The position numbers and the translations under genes were made by a program. From assembly GCA_964372115.1 (NCBI GenBank), contig CAYJPN010000023.1, forward strand, positions 24,659 through 88,658: DNA of 64,000 nt, written 5' to 3'. Below the pieces are notes generated by a model that saw only the letters and a program-made list of their open reading frames with translations, searched no databases and had not been told where the DNA came from. Below, one piece after another: positions 36,221 to 46,091 of the stretch. The first letter of the stretch is position 1; every line of letters starts with the position of its first letter. Source of the DNA: CG2-30-36-16 sp964372115 (GTDB taxonomy: Bacteria; Bacteroidota; Ignavibacteria; Ignavibacteriales; Ignavibacteriaceae).

Positions 36221-37438
36221 ATGAAAATACACGAATATCAGGCAAAAGAAATTCTAAAAAGGTACGGGGTGCCTGTTCAGGATGGAATTGCAATAAGGGA
36301 TTTGTCGGAAATTGATAATGCAATTGCGCAGCTACAGTCAAGAGGCATAAACCAGTATGTAGTTAAATCGCAAATACACGCCGGCGGAAGAGGCAAGGGA
36401 ATTTTGTATAACCCTCAAAATAATAGTGAAATAATTTTAGAAGGCGGAGTTAAGTTTACAACCTCTGCCGACAAAGCAATAGAGTACGCTAAAAAAATGC
36501 TTGGTAATTTGTTGGTTACCCATCAAACAGGTTCCGAAGGTAAAATAGTAAACACACTTTTTATTGCAGAAGGGCTCGATTACAAAAAAGAATTATATCT
36601 CGGCATCCTGTTAGACCGCGCCGCAGCTAAAAACGTGATAATGGCTTCAACCGAAGGCGGTGTAGAAATTGAAAAAGTTGCCGCAGAAACTCCGGAAAAA
36701 ATTATTAAAGTATGGGTAGATCCGGCTCTCGGATTGCAAGGATACCAGTCTCGCGAACTTGCTTTTGCTCTCGGTTTAAATGGCGCAGCATTTAAAAGTT
36801 TTGTAAAATTTATAACTTCTCTGTATAAAGCATACGAAGAAACAGATTCTTCACTTCTCGAAATTAATCCTCTCATCATTACAAATGATGACCGGATTGT
36901 TGCCCTTGATGCCAAAATGAATTTTGATGATAACGCCTTAGAAAGACACAAAGATATTGCAGCGTTTCGCGATTTAAACGAAGAAGATGCATTGGAGATT
37001 GAAGCCTCAAAGTTTAATTTAAACTATATAAAGCTTGACGGAAACGTTGGCTGCATGGTAAACGGTGCGGGGCTGGCTATGGCAACAATGGACATTATAA
37101 AACTTGCAGGCGGCGAACCTGCTAACTTTTTAGACGTTGGGGGCGGAGCTAATAAAGAAACCGTTGCAAATGGTTTTAAAATTATTTTGTCCGACCCGAA
37201 TGTAAAAGCAATTTTAATAAACATATTCGGCGGAATTGTACGTTGTGATAGAGTTGCGCAGGGTGTTATTGACGCGGCAAGTGAAATGCAGATTACCGTA
37301 CCGATTGTTGTAAGATTGGAAGGCACAAACGCAAAAGAAGCTGCTGAACTGCTTTCTAAATCGAGTCTACATTTTGAAGTTGCTCAATCGCTTAAAGAAG
37401 CGGCTGTAAAAGTAACTTCCGTATTAAAAGGTAAATAG
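36221..37438 (+). CDS. sucC: Succinyl-CoA synthetase beta subunit (ADP-forming)
   Basis: The 405-residue protein opens with MKIHEYQAKEILKRYGVPV and has the ATP-grasp features KSQIHAGGRGKG, LLEINPLI, NGAGLAMATMD and FGGIVRCD of SucC. With SucD it forms the TCA-cycle enzyme making ATP from succinyl-CoA. AAGGAATC precedes the ATG. No sucD is adjacent: a terminator follows, then a TPR gene. The alpha subunit must be elsewhere. Confidence 0.96.
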   Translation: MKIHEYQAKEILKRYGVPVQDGIAIRDLSEIDNAIAQLQSRGINQYVVKSQIHAGGRGKGILYNPQNNSEIILEGGVKFTTSADKAIEYAKKMLGNLLVTHQTGSEGKIVNTLFIAEGLDYKKELYLGILLDRAAAKNVIMASTEGGVEIEKVAAETPEKIIKVWVDPALGLQGYQSRELAFALGLNGAAFKSFVKFITSLYKAYEETDSSLLEINPLIITNDDRIVALDAKMNFDDNALERHKDIAAFRDLNEEDALEIEASKFNLNYIKLDGNVGCMVNGAGLAMATMDIIKLAGGEPANFLDVGGGANKETVANGFKIILSDPNVKAILINIFGGIVRCDRVAQGVIDAASEMQITVPIVVRLEGTNAKEAAELLSKSSLHFEVAQSLKEAAVKVTSVLKGK

Positions 37439-37453
37439 TCCTCTTTTTAAAGG

Positions 37454-37487
37454 AAAAAGCCGCTTTTTGTGCAAGCGGCTTTTTTTG
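37454..37487 (+). terminator. Intrinsic terminator after sucC
   Basis: An 11-bp stem aaaaagccgct / agcggcttttt (37454-37464, 37474-37484) followed by T, 16 bases past the stop. Confidence 0.92.
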
Positions 37488-37607
37488 TATTAATATTTTT
37501 TTTCAGTTTGCGATAATAATAAAAAACGGAACTTAAAATCAACTTGATTTTACATTATTTAAGTTATACTTTTTTGTCCGGTAAAAATATCATTTGGAGT
37601 TTTATTA

Positions 37608-39029
37608 ATGTCCCTTTACGATTCCGAGTTTAGTTTTGATGATAATCTCTTTTCGGGTGATGAAAAAGAAATCGACGCCGAAATTGAAAGATGTCGTTTA
37701 GCTATCGAGGACGGAAATATCTATACATGTATGGAAACTGTAGAAGATACGCTGCAGATTTGTGTCGATAATGAACGCCACCAGGAGGGACTTTACCTAA
37801 TTAATAAACTAATTGAGGTTGCGCCCTACAACTCAGATTACTGGCTCAAAAAAGGTATCTTTCTTAACGGTTTGTTTGATTTTGAAGAAGCCGTAAAAAG
37901 TTTTAATAAAGCTTTGTCGCTCAACCCCGGCGATTCGGAAGCATTAATCGACAAAGCTGCCTCTGAAGAAAACCTCGGTCATTATTCCGATGCTAAAAAA
38001 TCTTTGGAAAAGGCATTGGCTAACGATCCGAATGACGAGGAAGCATGGTTTAATCTCGGTATGGTTACACAGCGACTCGATGATTTTAAAACCGCTATTG
38101 ATTGTTTTAACAAAGTAATAGAACTGGACGATATATTTGTTGAGGCATATTACGAGCTTGGTTTTTGTTATGAAAACCTTGACGACTATAACAGTTCGCT
38201 GAACGCTTACGACAAATTCCTTGAACTTGAACCTTACAGCGCAAATGGTTGGTACAACCGGGGCGTTGTGTTGGGAAAATTAAATAACCTCGAAAAAGCA
38301 ATTGACAGTTATGAATTAGCTGTTGCGGTGCGTGAAAAATTCGCAAGTGCCTGGTTTAATCTCGGTAATTCGCACGCAGACCTCGGCAGGCTGCAACAGG
38401 CTGTTGAATGTTTTAAAAAAGCCTACGAATTTGACCCCGAAGATGAAGCCGCCTGCTACAACCTTGCAAATATTTGTGAAGAGTTAGCCGATTTTTCACA
38501 GGCGTTAAAATATTATTCCGAGGCAATTAAAATTAATGACGAATATTTTGATGCGTATTTGGCACGCGGATTTTGCTATGACACGCTTGGCAAATACAAT
38601 GAAGCTATGTATGATTTTGAATCAGCAATTGGTTTGTCTGAAAACAACGCAGATGCCTGGTATGCTAAAGCCGATTTGGAATATTCAATAGGTAAATTGC
38701 AGGACGCAGTTAATAGTTATCGTAAGGCTGTTAGTTTAGAGCCGGAAAATTTTGAAATCTGGTTTAATTTGGCTGAAACCCTTTTTGAACTTGGCAACTG
38801 GGTAGAAGCTCTTGAAGCCTTTGAAAATTGTAATTTGCTTAACCCGGGTGATGCTTCCAGTTTTTACGCAAAGGCAAAGGTAAATTTTATTTTGAGCCGT
38901 ACGCGTGATGCGGTTGTCTGCCTTAAAGAAGCATTTAAATTAGATCCATCTATAAAAAATGATTTTGCAAGGGAATATCCGGAAATAAAATCATCAAAAT
39001 TATTCAAAACTTTGCTCGATGAACATTAA
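37608..39029 (+). CDS. Tetratricopeptide-repeat protein
   Basis: The 473-residue soluble protein consists almost entirely of about eleven 34-residue TPR units (for example AWFNLGMVTQRLDDFKTAID, ANGWYNRGVVLGKLNNLEKA) after an acidic N-terminus of ~45 residues. There is no signal peptide. TPR superhelices mediate protein-protein contacts; the partner is unknown. A TTTGGAG stands before the ATG. It is followed by aroE with an 80-base gap. Confidence 0.88.
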   Translation: MSLYDSEFSFDDNLFSGDEKEIDAEIERCRLAIEDGNIYTCMETVEDTLQICVDNERHQEGLYLINKLIEVAPYNSDYWLKKGIFLNGLFDFEEAVKSFNKALSLNPGDSEALIDKAASEENLGHYSDAKKSLEKALANDPNDEEAWFNLGMVTQRLDDFKTAIDCFNKVIELDDIFVEAYYELGFCYENLDDYNSSLNAYDKFLELEPYSANGWYNRGVVLGKLNNLEKAIDSYELAVAVREKFASAWFNLGNSHADLGRLQQAVECFKKAYEFDPEDEAACYNLANICEELADFSQALKYYSEAIKINDEYFDAYLARGFCYDTLGKYNEAMYDFESAIGLSENNADAWYAKADLEYSIGKLQDAVNSYRKAVSLEPENFEIWFNLAETLFELGNWVEALEAFENCNLLNPGDASSFYAKAKVNFILSRTRDAVVCLKEAFKLDPSIKNDFAREYPEIKSSKLFKTLLDEH

Positions 39030-39109
39030 GGGTTCTACATCACTAATTCCATAAAAAAAAATAAGTATATTTTGTCAGGTTTATCCTTTAATCATTTTCA
39101 AGAAAATTT

Positions 39110-39982
39110 ATGAAAGATTCGTTTCATATAAATACAAAAATAATCGGACTTATCGGACACCCGATAAAACACACATATTCTCCTTTTATTCATAATATTG
39201 CAATTGAGCTAAAAAAACTCGATTACATATATCTTCCCTTCGACGTTCCGGCTGCGAGTCTGCGAAACGCAGTAAAGGGGATGAACGCGCTTGGAATAAA
39301 GGGATATAATGTAACAATACCCCACAAAGAGAATATCATCCAATATTTAAACAATGTCTCTGAAGAGGCTTCTATCATCGGTTCTGTTAACACAGTTTTA
39401 AACGATCATGGAAAACTTTTCGGTTATAATACAGACGTTCATGGTGTGCTGGAAACTCTGAATCCATATAAAGAAGGTATTGCTGGAAGTCAGGTTTGTG
39501 TTGTCGGCGCCGGTGGAGTTGCAAGGGCGGTTATCTATGCGCTCATCCGTCATTTTAAACCGCAAAAAATTTATTTGATAAACCGGACCGAAGGTCGGGC
39601 AGACTCGCTAAAAACTTACTTTAGCGCAAAGATGAAATTTGATGCTTTTAAAACACTCGAATTATTTCCTCCTGATCTTGTTGAAGTCTTTCGTGACTCG
39701 AAATTGATTATCAACGCTACACCGGTTGGTATGTTCCCGGAGAACGATGATATGATTACAACACTTGAGGAATCGTTTATGAAAGACCAGGTTGTTTTTG
39801 ATCTGGTGTATAACCCTCCAAAAACAAAACTGCTTCAAACCGCTGAAAAGCAGGGGGCTATTGCTCTGGATGGGCTCAGAATGTTAATTTCCCAGGCTGC
39901 AAAAGCGTTTGAACTATGGACGGGAGAACAAGTGCCCGTTGAGGAACTGCAGCGGTCGCTTCAATTATATTTATCCGATTGA
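39110..39982 (+). CDS. aroE: Shikimate dehydrogenase (NADP+)
   Basis: It reduces 3-dehydroshikimate to shikimate. The 290-residue protein has IGHPIKHTYSPFIHN (shikimate-binding Ser), GYNVTIPHKENI (catalytic Lys), FGYNTDVHGV, the nucleotide-binding GAGGVARAVIYAL, and INATPVGMFP. It is complete. Another aromatic pathway gene, aroC, lies 8.5 kb downstream, not in the same operon. Confidence 0.95.
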   Translation: MKDSFHINTKIIGLIGHPIKHTYSPFIHNIAIELKKLDYIYLPFDVPAASLRNAVKGMNALGIKGYNVTIPHKENIIQYLNNVSEEASIIGSVNTVLNDHGKLFGYNTDVHGVLETLNPYKEGIAGSQVCVVGAGGVARAVIYALIRHFKPQKIYLINRTEGRADSLKTYFSAKMKFDAFKTLELFPPDLVEVFRDSKLIINATPVGMFPENDDMITTLEESFMKDQVVFDLVYNPPKTKLLQTAEKQGAIALDGLRMLISQAAKAFELWTGEQVPVEELQRSLQLYLSD

Positions 39983-40110
39983 TAGTGTCCCCGGTTTTGC
40001 TGGTAATTATTTTTTGGCTTTAAAAATATTTATCGGCCTATTGTATTGGACTTGATAAAGCCCATAACTAAAGATAGATTTAACCCACTTAAAATAAATA
40101 TCTTCGGCTT

Positions 40111-43100
40111 TTGAAATTCAGGTTCCTAAACTTATTATTTTTTGTTCCGGTATTTGTTTCGCTCCCTTTATTGGCGCAGTCGAAATATAATGCCATATCA
40201 GTCACTGACACCATAAAAATCAACTTTCAAAACCGTTACTATATTTCCGGCGTAAACATTCTTCCTTTTACCGAAACTGTTAAACTCCGGGATTCAGTTC
40301 TACACAAAGGCGACTACAAATTTGATTACTCCAATGCACAGTTTTCACTCTCCGATTCTCTTCCCTATTCAATTTTCGATACGCTGGTTGTGACATATCT
40401 GTCGGTAGGTCTAAATCTACAAAAAGAATACAAACGGCGGAGCCTTTCTTTAATGTATAACGAACTATTTAAAGACACGGTTTTTGTATCGCGATCTCAA
40501 ACGGAGGCGTTAACAAGCGAGTCGATTTTTGGACAGGGGATTGAAAAAAGCGGAACAATTGTCCGTGGGTTTTCTGTGGGAACAACAAAAGATTTTACAC
40601 TAAACAGCGGGCTGCGTTTGCAGCTTTCCGGAAAACTTTCTGATGAAATTGAAATAGTAGCCGCTTTAACCGATGAAAACTCCCCAATTCAGCCGGAGGG
40701 TAATACAGAAAAGCTTGAAGAACTTGATAAAGTTTTTATTCAAATAAAACACCCGAACGCCGTTGGTACATTTGGTGACTACCAGCTAACCCGAAGAACC
40801 GGAGAGTTTGGAGTAATAGACAGAAAACTACAGGGTCTTCTCGGTGAATTTAACTATGCCGGGCAATCCGCATACTTTTCAGTTGCTTCATCAAAAGGAA
40901 AGTTTAACACAAATAAATTTACCGGGCAGGATGGCGTTCAGGGACCGTATCGTCTCGGCGGGGTAAATAACGAGAGGGATATAATTATAATTGCGGGAAC
41001 CGAACGAGTTTACCTCGACGGTATTGAGATGAAAAGGGGAGAGGGAAATGACTACGTTATTGAGTATGCAAATGCAGAAGTAACTTTTAGACCGAATAGA
41101 TTAATTACCTCCGCAAGCAGAATTGATGTTGAGTTCGAATACACCGACAGAAAATATTCTCGTAATCTTTTTGGGGGAGGTGTGGAGTCCAATTTTTTTG
41201 ACAACAAATTTGCAATCAAAGTTCAGTACCTGCGCGAGGGTGATGACCAGAACGCACCGATTGATATTTCGCTTACAGATAGCGATAAAAATATTCTTGC
41301 AGCAGCGGGCAATGATAGAACAAAAGCCGCGCGTTCGGGGGTTTCGTTAGCACAGCCGGATTCTCTAGGGCAGATATTTGGAACTTATTACGCTGTCGAT
41401 ACCACAATAAACGGTGGAGAATACACATATTATGTTTATGCTCCCGGTACTACCGAGGCAAAATATAATGTGCAGTATACTTATGTGGGCGATGGGCTGG
41501 GTGATTATTTTAGGGAGAGTGTAGGTAACTTTAAATTTTCCGGGAAAAATATGGGAAGTTATTTGCCTATAATTTATCTCCCGCTGCCGGAATTAAAACA
41601 AATAGGCAATGTACAACTGAATATACAACCTTTTGAGGACGTAACACTTTCTTTAGAGTATGCCGGGAGTTTGTGGGACAGAAATCGCTTTTCATCTTTG
41701 GATGATAATGATAACTATGGTTACGCCACAAACATTTTATTTCAACTAAAACCAAAACAAATTACAATCGGCAACATAAACCTGGGCAAGGCGGGTATTT
41801 CGTACAAGGACAGGTTTATTAACTCACGGTTTACCACGCCCGATAGATTCAATAATGTTGAATTTAACCGTGATTATAATTTATCCTCAACCGTTAAACA
41901 GGAAGATGAGTCGCTGCGTGAACTTACGCTAAATTTACAGCCGGTTGAAAAAGTTTTTATAAACTCATCTGTCGGGTTTTTAAGAAAAGGGGACACTTTT
42001 AAGTCAAACAGATACAATAATATTTTAAGGTTAAACGGCGGGGAGGAATATTCGATAGATTATAATTTGGATTATGTGGATTCAAAAAACCAATCTCTAA
42101 GCAGCGTCTGGCTCAGACAAAAAGGGAGTGCTTTTTATAAAATTTGGAAGTTTAAACCCGGACTCGAATTTATTGGTGAAAATAAAAAAGACAAACAAAC
42201 TAACAAAGATTCGTTGTTTAGCGGTTCACTCAAGTACAACGAAATAAATCCTTTCCTTTCTCTTTCAGATTTTTACGGGGTCGGTATATCCGCTAAATAC
42301 TCTTTGCGGGACGATTATCTGCCGCTAAACGGTTTGATGGTGAACGAAGCGCGTTCCATCACGCAATATTATGATTTTGATTATTCCGGAATGCGCGAAA
42401 TAAATTCTAAAATTAGTTTGATTCTTCGGCAAAAAAAGTTCTCAACCGAATTTAAAAATTTAGGGCAGCTAAATTCAGAAACCATTTTAATACGTGCTCA
42501 AAACAAATTTAAACCTTTACAGTCAGTAGACGGAGATTTTTTTTATGAGGTATCTACCCAAAAATCAGCCAAGTTAGAAAGAGTATTTGTCCGGGTTGAA
42601 AAAGGAACCGGCAATTATATATACAAAGGGGACATAAACAACAACGGTGTTGCCGATGAAAATGAATACGACCCAACGATTTATGACGGCGACTATATTC
42701 AGGTTACCATCCCCTCAGACAAACTTTATCCTGTGATCGATTTAAAAACGAGCACAAGGTGGAAAATAGATTATTCAAATATTTTCGGCGAAAAAACTTT
42801 GCCCGGTATATTATTAAAACCTATTTCCACCGAAACAATATGGCGGGTTGAAGAAAACAGCAGGGAAGAAAATTATAAAAAAATATATTTGCTAAACTTC
42901 AGCGCGTTTCAAAACCCGGATAAAACAATACGCGGTTTTAACTATGTACAGCACGATGTTTTTTTCTGGGAGAATGACCCTGAATTATCTTTTCGTTTTC
43001 GTTATTCGCAAAGGAGAAGTTTAAACCAGTTCAGCGGCGGTATTGAGCGTGCGTATCAACGTGAGAGAAGCATCCGTATAAAACTAAAAATGGTTGAAGA

Positions 43101-43578
43101 AATAAGTAATCAAACCGATTTTATAAACCAGACCGACAATGTGGGCGCCCCAATTTCATCAAACAGGAAGCGCATGATTACCGGAAATAATATTATTACC
43201 GATTTTTCTTATAGACCCCAACGGAATATTGAGGTTGGTTTTAAGATAAAAGCCGGTAGAAGTACCGACTTTTTTCCGGAAAACCCGACCATCATCGATA
43301 TTAACTCGCTTACACTCCGTTTCAATTTATCCTTTCTTGGCAAAGGGAGACTGCGAATTGAAATTGAGAGAAACGAACTTATTGCAAATACTACTGAAAA
43401 TTTTCTTCCGTTTGAATTAACAGCGGGAAATGCTATTGGTAAAAATTATTTTTGGCGTTTAAATTTTGATTACAGAATCTCAAATAATTTACAATCAACA
43501 TTAAACTACGACGGACGTGTTCAACAAGGCAGCCAGGTTATTCACAACGCACGTGCAGAAGTTAGAGCTTATTTTTAA
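40111..43578 (+). CDS. Large predicted outer-membrane protein of unknown function
   Basis: A 1155-residue protein. The start is TTG 40111, immediately giving a signal peptide (FLNLLFFVPVFVSLPLLAQ); no nearby ATG does. After a ~125-residue periplasmic part comes SGTIVRGFSVGTTKDFTLNS and then long runs of amphipathic strands to the end, closing on VIHNARAEVRAYF, with a C-terminal Phe typical of barrel proteins. The segment YLDGIEMKRGEGNDYVIEYA and following TFRPNRLITSASRI recalls a motif also seen in the T9SS translocon protein SprA, but the protein is half its size. I cannot name a function; a barrel or translocon-like role is inference. Confidence 0.75.
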   Translation: MKFRFLNLLFFVPVFVSLPLLAQSKYNAISVTDTIKINFQNRYYISGVNILPFTETVKLRDSVLHKGDYKFDYSNAQFSLSDSLPYSIFDTLVVTYLSVGLNLQKEYKRRSLSLMYNELFKDTVFVSRSQTEALTSESIFGQGIEKSGTIVRGFSVGTTKDFTLNSGLRLQLSGKLSDEIEIVAALTDENSPIQPEGNTEKLEELDKVFIQIKHPNAVGTFGDYQLTRRTGEFGVIDRKLQGLLGEFNYAGQSAYFSVASSKGKFNTNKFTGQDGVQGPYRLGGVNNERDIIIIAGTERVYLDGIEMKRGEGNDYVIEYANAEVTFRPNRLITSASRIDVEFEYTDRKYSRNLFGGGVESNFFDNKFAIKVQYLREGDDQNAPIDISLTDSDKNILAAAGNDRTKAARSGVSLAQPDSLGQIFGTYYAVDTTINGGEYTYYVYAPGTTEAKYNVQYTYVGDGLGDYFRESVGNFKFSGKNMGSYLPIIYLPLPELKQIGNVQLNIQPFEDVTLSLEYAGSLWDRNRFSSLDDNDNYGYATNILFQLKPKQITIGNINLGKAGISYKDRFINSRFTTPDRFNNVEFNRDYNLSSTVKQEDESLRELTLNLQPVEKVFINSSVGFLRKGDTFKSNRYNNILRLNGGEEYSIDYNLDYVDSKNQSLSSVWLRQKGSAFYKIWKFKPGLEFIGENKKDKQTNKDSLFSGSLKYNEINPFLSLSDFYGVGISAKYSLRDDYLPLNGLMVNEARSITQYYDFDYSGMREINSKISLILRQKKFSTEFKNLGQLNSETILIRAQNKFKPLQSVDGDFFYEVSTQKSAKLERVFVRVEKGTGNYIYKGDINNNGVADENEYDPTIYDGDYIQVTIPSDKLYPVIDLKTSTRWKIDYSNIFGEKTLPGILLKPISTETIWRVEENSREENYKKIYLLNFSAFQNPDKTIRGFNYVQHDVFFWENDPELSFRFRYSQRRSLNQFSGGIERAYQRERSIRIKLKMVEEISNQTDFINQTDNVGAPISSNRKRMITGNNIITDFSYRPQRNIEVGFKIKAGRSTDFFPENPTIIDINSLTLRFNLSFLGKGRLRIEIERNELIANTTENFLPFELTAGNAIGKNYFWRLNFDYRISNNLQSTLNYDGRVQQGSQVIHNARAEVRAYF

Positions 43579-43587
43579 GAGGCTATT

Positions 43588-44049
43588 ATGGAAATAAAAT
43601 CCGATATGGTAGAAGTTCATCTTTTCAAAGTTATTGATGGAGAGATAAAGTTTTTAATATTAAAAAGGGCAGAAAATGTAGTCTTCCCCGGTTTATGGCA
43701 AATGGTCACGGGTAAAAGTGAAGGAGATGAAACGGCACTTGAAACTGCCTTAAGAGAGATAAAGGAAGAAACCGGTTTAATACCAAAAAACATTTGGGCG
43801 GCGCCAAACATAAATTCTTTTTATTCTCATCATGAAAATTGTATTAACCTGATACCTGTGTTTGCAGCCGAAATTGAAACTGATGACGGTGTGGTTATTA
43901 GTAACGAACATCTTGAATATAAATGGACAACACCCGAAGAAGCGAAAAAATTATTCGCATGGGCAGGTCAGCGGAAATCGGTCGAGATAATAACACAATA
44001 TTTTTTAAAAGAAAAAAACTTCTTCGATCTTCTGAAGATAACAAATTAG
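43588..44049 (+). CDS. NUDIX hydrolase
   Basis: A 153-residue NUDIX pyrophosphohydrolase. The NUDIX box GX5EX7REUXEEXGU is complete, from GKSEGDE through REIKEETGL (residues ~37-59). The substrate is a nucleoside diphosphate linked to some other group; KRAENVVFPGLWQMV is reminiscent of dihydroneopterin triphosphate or ADP-sugar hydrolases but does not decide. It starts 9 bases after the large outer-membrane gene and may be cotranscribed. Confidence 0.9.
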   Translation: MEIKSDMVEVHLFKVIDGEIKFLILKRAENVVFPGLWQMVTGKSEGDETALETALREIKEETGLIPKNIWAAPNINSFYSHHENCINLIPVFAAEIETDDGVVISNEHLEYKWTTPEEAKKLFAWAGQRKSVEIITQYFLKEKNFFDLLKITN

Positions 44050-44170
44050 CGGTTACACTCTTTTTCGATTGTCTTTTATTAATCGTATTTGACTGATCAG
44101 CAATTCGGCAATTGCCTCTTTTTTTTTTATTTTTACAACTCTCATTTTTTAATAATTTTTGGAGTCTCTT

Positions 44171-45088
44171 TTGGGCTTATTAGTAGTAGGTTCTCTCGGG
44201 TTGGATACCGTAGCCACCCCTTTCGATAAAGTTGAAGATGCACTCGGCGGATCGGCAACTTACATTTCGCTGGCATCGAGTTATTTTTCCGGACCCGTAT
44301 ACCTTGTAGGTATTGTTGGAGAAGATTTTCCTAAAAGGTATATAAAACTTCTTGAAGACCATAATGTCGATCTTGAAGGTCTTCAGGTAGTTGAGGGCGG
44401 AAAAACATTCCGCTGGTCGGGCAAATACCACTACGATTTAAACGTGCGTGACACTCTTTTTACAGAGTTGAATGTTTTTGAAAAGTTTGAGCCGGTTATT
44501 CCCGAAAAATGCCGCAAAGCAAATTTTGTTTGTCTCGGCAACATCGACCCTGTACTACAAGGAAAGGTACTTGACCAGATGGAAAATCCTCAGTTTGTTG
44601 TATGCGATACAATGAACTATTGGATTGAAGGAAAAAAAGATGAATTGATGAAAGTCCTTCCCAGGGTTAATGTTTTAATCATAAATGATTCCGAAGCGCG
44701 CTTGCTTGCTCACGAACCCAACCTTGTGAAAGCCGCGAGAAAAATTAGAGAAATGGGTCCGGAAATTCTTATTATAAAAAAGGGTGAACACGGAGCGCTT
44801 CTTTTTATGGAAGATGTTATTTTCTCCGCGCCTGCTTATCCGATGGAAATGATTTTTGATCCTACCGGCGCCGGCGATAGTTTTGCAGGCGGATTCATAG
44901 GTTATCTTCATAAATGCCAGGATCTGAGTCCGGCTTCTATGAAACGCGCCGTAATTTATGGCAGCGCGCTTGCTTCTTTCTGCGTTGAAAAATTTAGTAC
45001 CCAGGCGTTAGAAAATTTAAATTACTTGAGAGTTCAAGACCGGTATCGCGAGTTTTTAACCCTGTCAAGGTTTGATGAGTACGATTAA
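44171..45088 (+). CDS. PfkB-family sugar or nucleoside kinase
   Basis: About 305 residues. The start is TTG 44171, with GGAG (44161-44164) as Shine-Dalgarno, giving MGLLVVGSLGLDTV, the usual N-terminus of this branch; the TTG at 44159 would place the ribosome site inside the gene. The PfkB signature DPTGAGDSFAGGF holds the catalytic Asp, and GGSATYISLASSYF is the substrate side. The stop lies inside mtnA (14-base overlap), so the kinase is translationally coupled to methionine salvage; a 5-methylthioribose-like or nucleoside substrate is suggested by this context only. Confidence 0.85.
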   Translation: MGLLVVGSLGLDTVATPFDKVEDALGGSATYISLASSYFSGPVYLVGIVGEDFPKRYIKLLEDHNVDLEGLQVVEGGKTFRWSGKYHYDLNVRDTLFTELNVFEKFEPVIPEKCRKANFVCLGNIDPVLQGKVLDQMENPQFVVCDTMNYWIEGKKDELMKVLPRVNVLIINDSEARLLAHEPNLVKAARKIREMGPEILIIKKGEHGALLFMEDVIFSAPAYPMEMIFDPTGAGDSFAGGFIGYLHKCQDLSPASMKRAVIYGSALASFCVEKFSTQALENLNYLRVQDRYREFLTLSRFDEYD

Positions 45089-46091
45089 TTATTTTTCGTT
45101 AAAGTTTGAGAATGACAAACTCATTTTTCTCGATCAAACAAAACTGCCTCTTGAGGAAGTTTATATAGAGTCCGCGGACTATGAGAGGGCAGCTGTTGCT
45201 ATTGAGCGACTTGAAGTGCGCGGGGCTCCATTGATAGGAGTATTTGCGGCTTACGGGTTGGCTCTTTCGCTAAATAATATTGACTCGCAAAAAATTGATG
45301 ACACTTTTTATAAAGCATATAATCGATTAGCGTCGACAAGACCGACTGCGGTAAATTTGTTCATGGCGCTCGATAAACTGAAAACGGTATTCGAATCAAG
45401 AAAAAATAACGATAACATCTACAACCAACTTCTAACCGAAGCAAAAAAACTTCACGAAGAAGATAAAAAAAATTGCCGGCTTATAGGCTTGAACGCACTG
45501 CCGTTGTTTAAGAAAAAATCGAATGTCTTAACACATTGTAATACAGGGCTGCTTGCTACGGCGGGTGACGGCACCGCTTTTAATGTTATAAAAACCGCTT
45601 ATGAAGATGGTTTAATAAATATGGTGTATGCCGGTGAAACTCGTCCATTGCTGCAGGGAAGCCGCCTGACGGCGTTTGAGTTACAGAAGCATAACATTCC
45701 GTTCAGTATTCAATCCGATTCGAGTGCGGCAGTTTTAATGCAGCAGGGGAAAATTGATTTAGTTGTTACCGGCGCTGACAGAATTGCATTAAACGGCGAT
45801 TCGGCAAATAAGATTGGGACATACACACTTGCCGTGTTGTGTAATTTTCACAACATACCGTTTTACATTGCTGCACCCACAACCACAATCGACAGGAAAA
45901 CGATTAGCGGTGTCGATATAAATATTGAATATAGGAATAAGTCAGAATTGCTCTCAATAAACGGCTCCAAAATTACCCATGACAATTATGAAGTTTTTAC
46001 CCCTGCATTTGATGTTACACCCTCCCATCTTATAACCGGAATTATTACGGAGGAAGCAGTTTATTTCTTCCCATATAATTTTTTAAGATGA
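45075..46091 (+). CDS. mtnA: S-methyl-5-thioribose-1-phosphate isomerase
   Basis: It converts 5-methylthioribose-1-phosphate to 5-methylthioribulose-1-phosphate in methionine salvage. The 338-residue protein has RGAPLIGVFAAYGLAL, RPTAVNLFMALDK, THCNTGLLATAGDGTA (catalytic Cys), ETRPLLQGSRLTAFEL and GADRIALNGDSANKIGTY (catalytic Asp). This matches the MtnA branch rather than eIF2B. ATG 45075 overlaps the kinase gene; the stop overlaps recO (ATGA). Confidence 0.93.
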   Translation: MSTINYFSLKFENDKLIFLDQTKLPLEEVYIESADYERAAVAIERLEVRGAPLIGVFAAYGLALSLNNIDSQKIDDTFYKAYNRLASTRPTAVNLFMALDKLKTVFESRKNNDNIYNQLLTEAKKLHEEDKKNCRLIGLNALPLFKKKSNVLTHCNTGLLATAGDGTAFNVIKTAYEDGLINMVYAGETRPLLQGSRLTAFELQKHNIPFSIQSDSSAAVLMQQGKIDLVVTGADRIALNGDSANKIGTYTLAVLCNFHNIPFYIAAPTTTIDRKTISGVDINIEYRNKSELLSINGSKITHDNYEVFTPAFDVTPSHLITGIITEEAVYFFPYNFLR

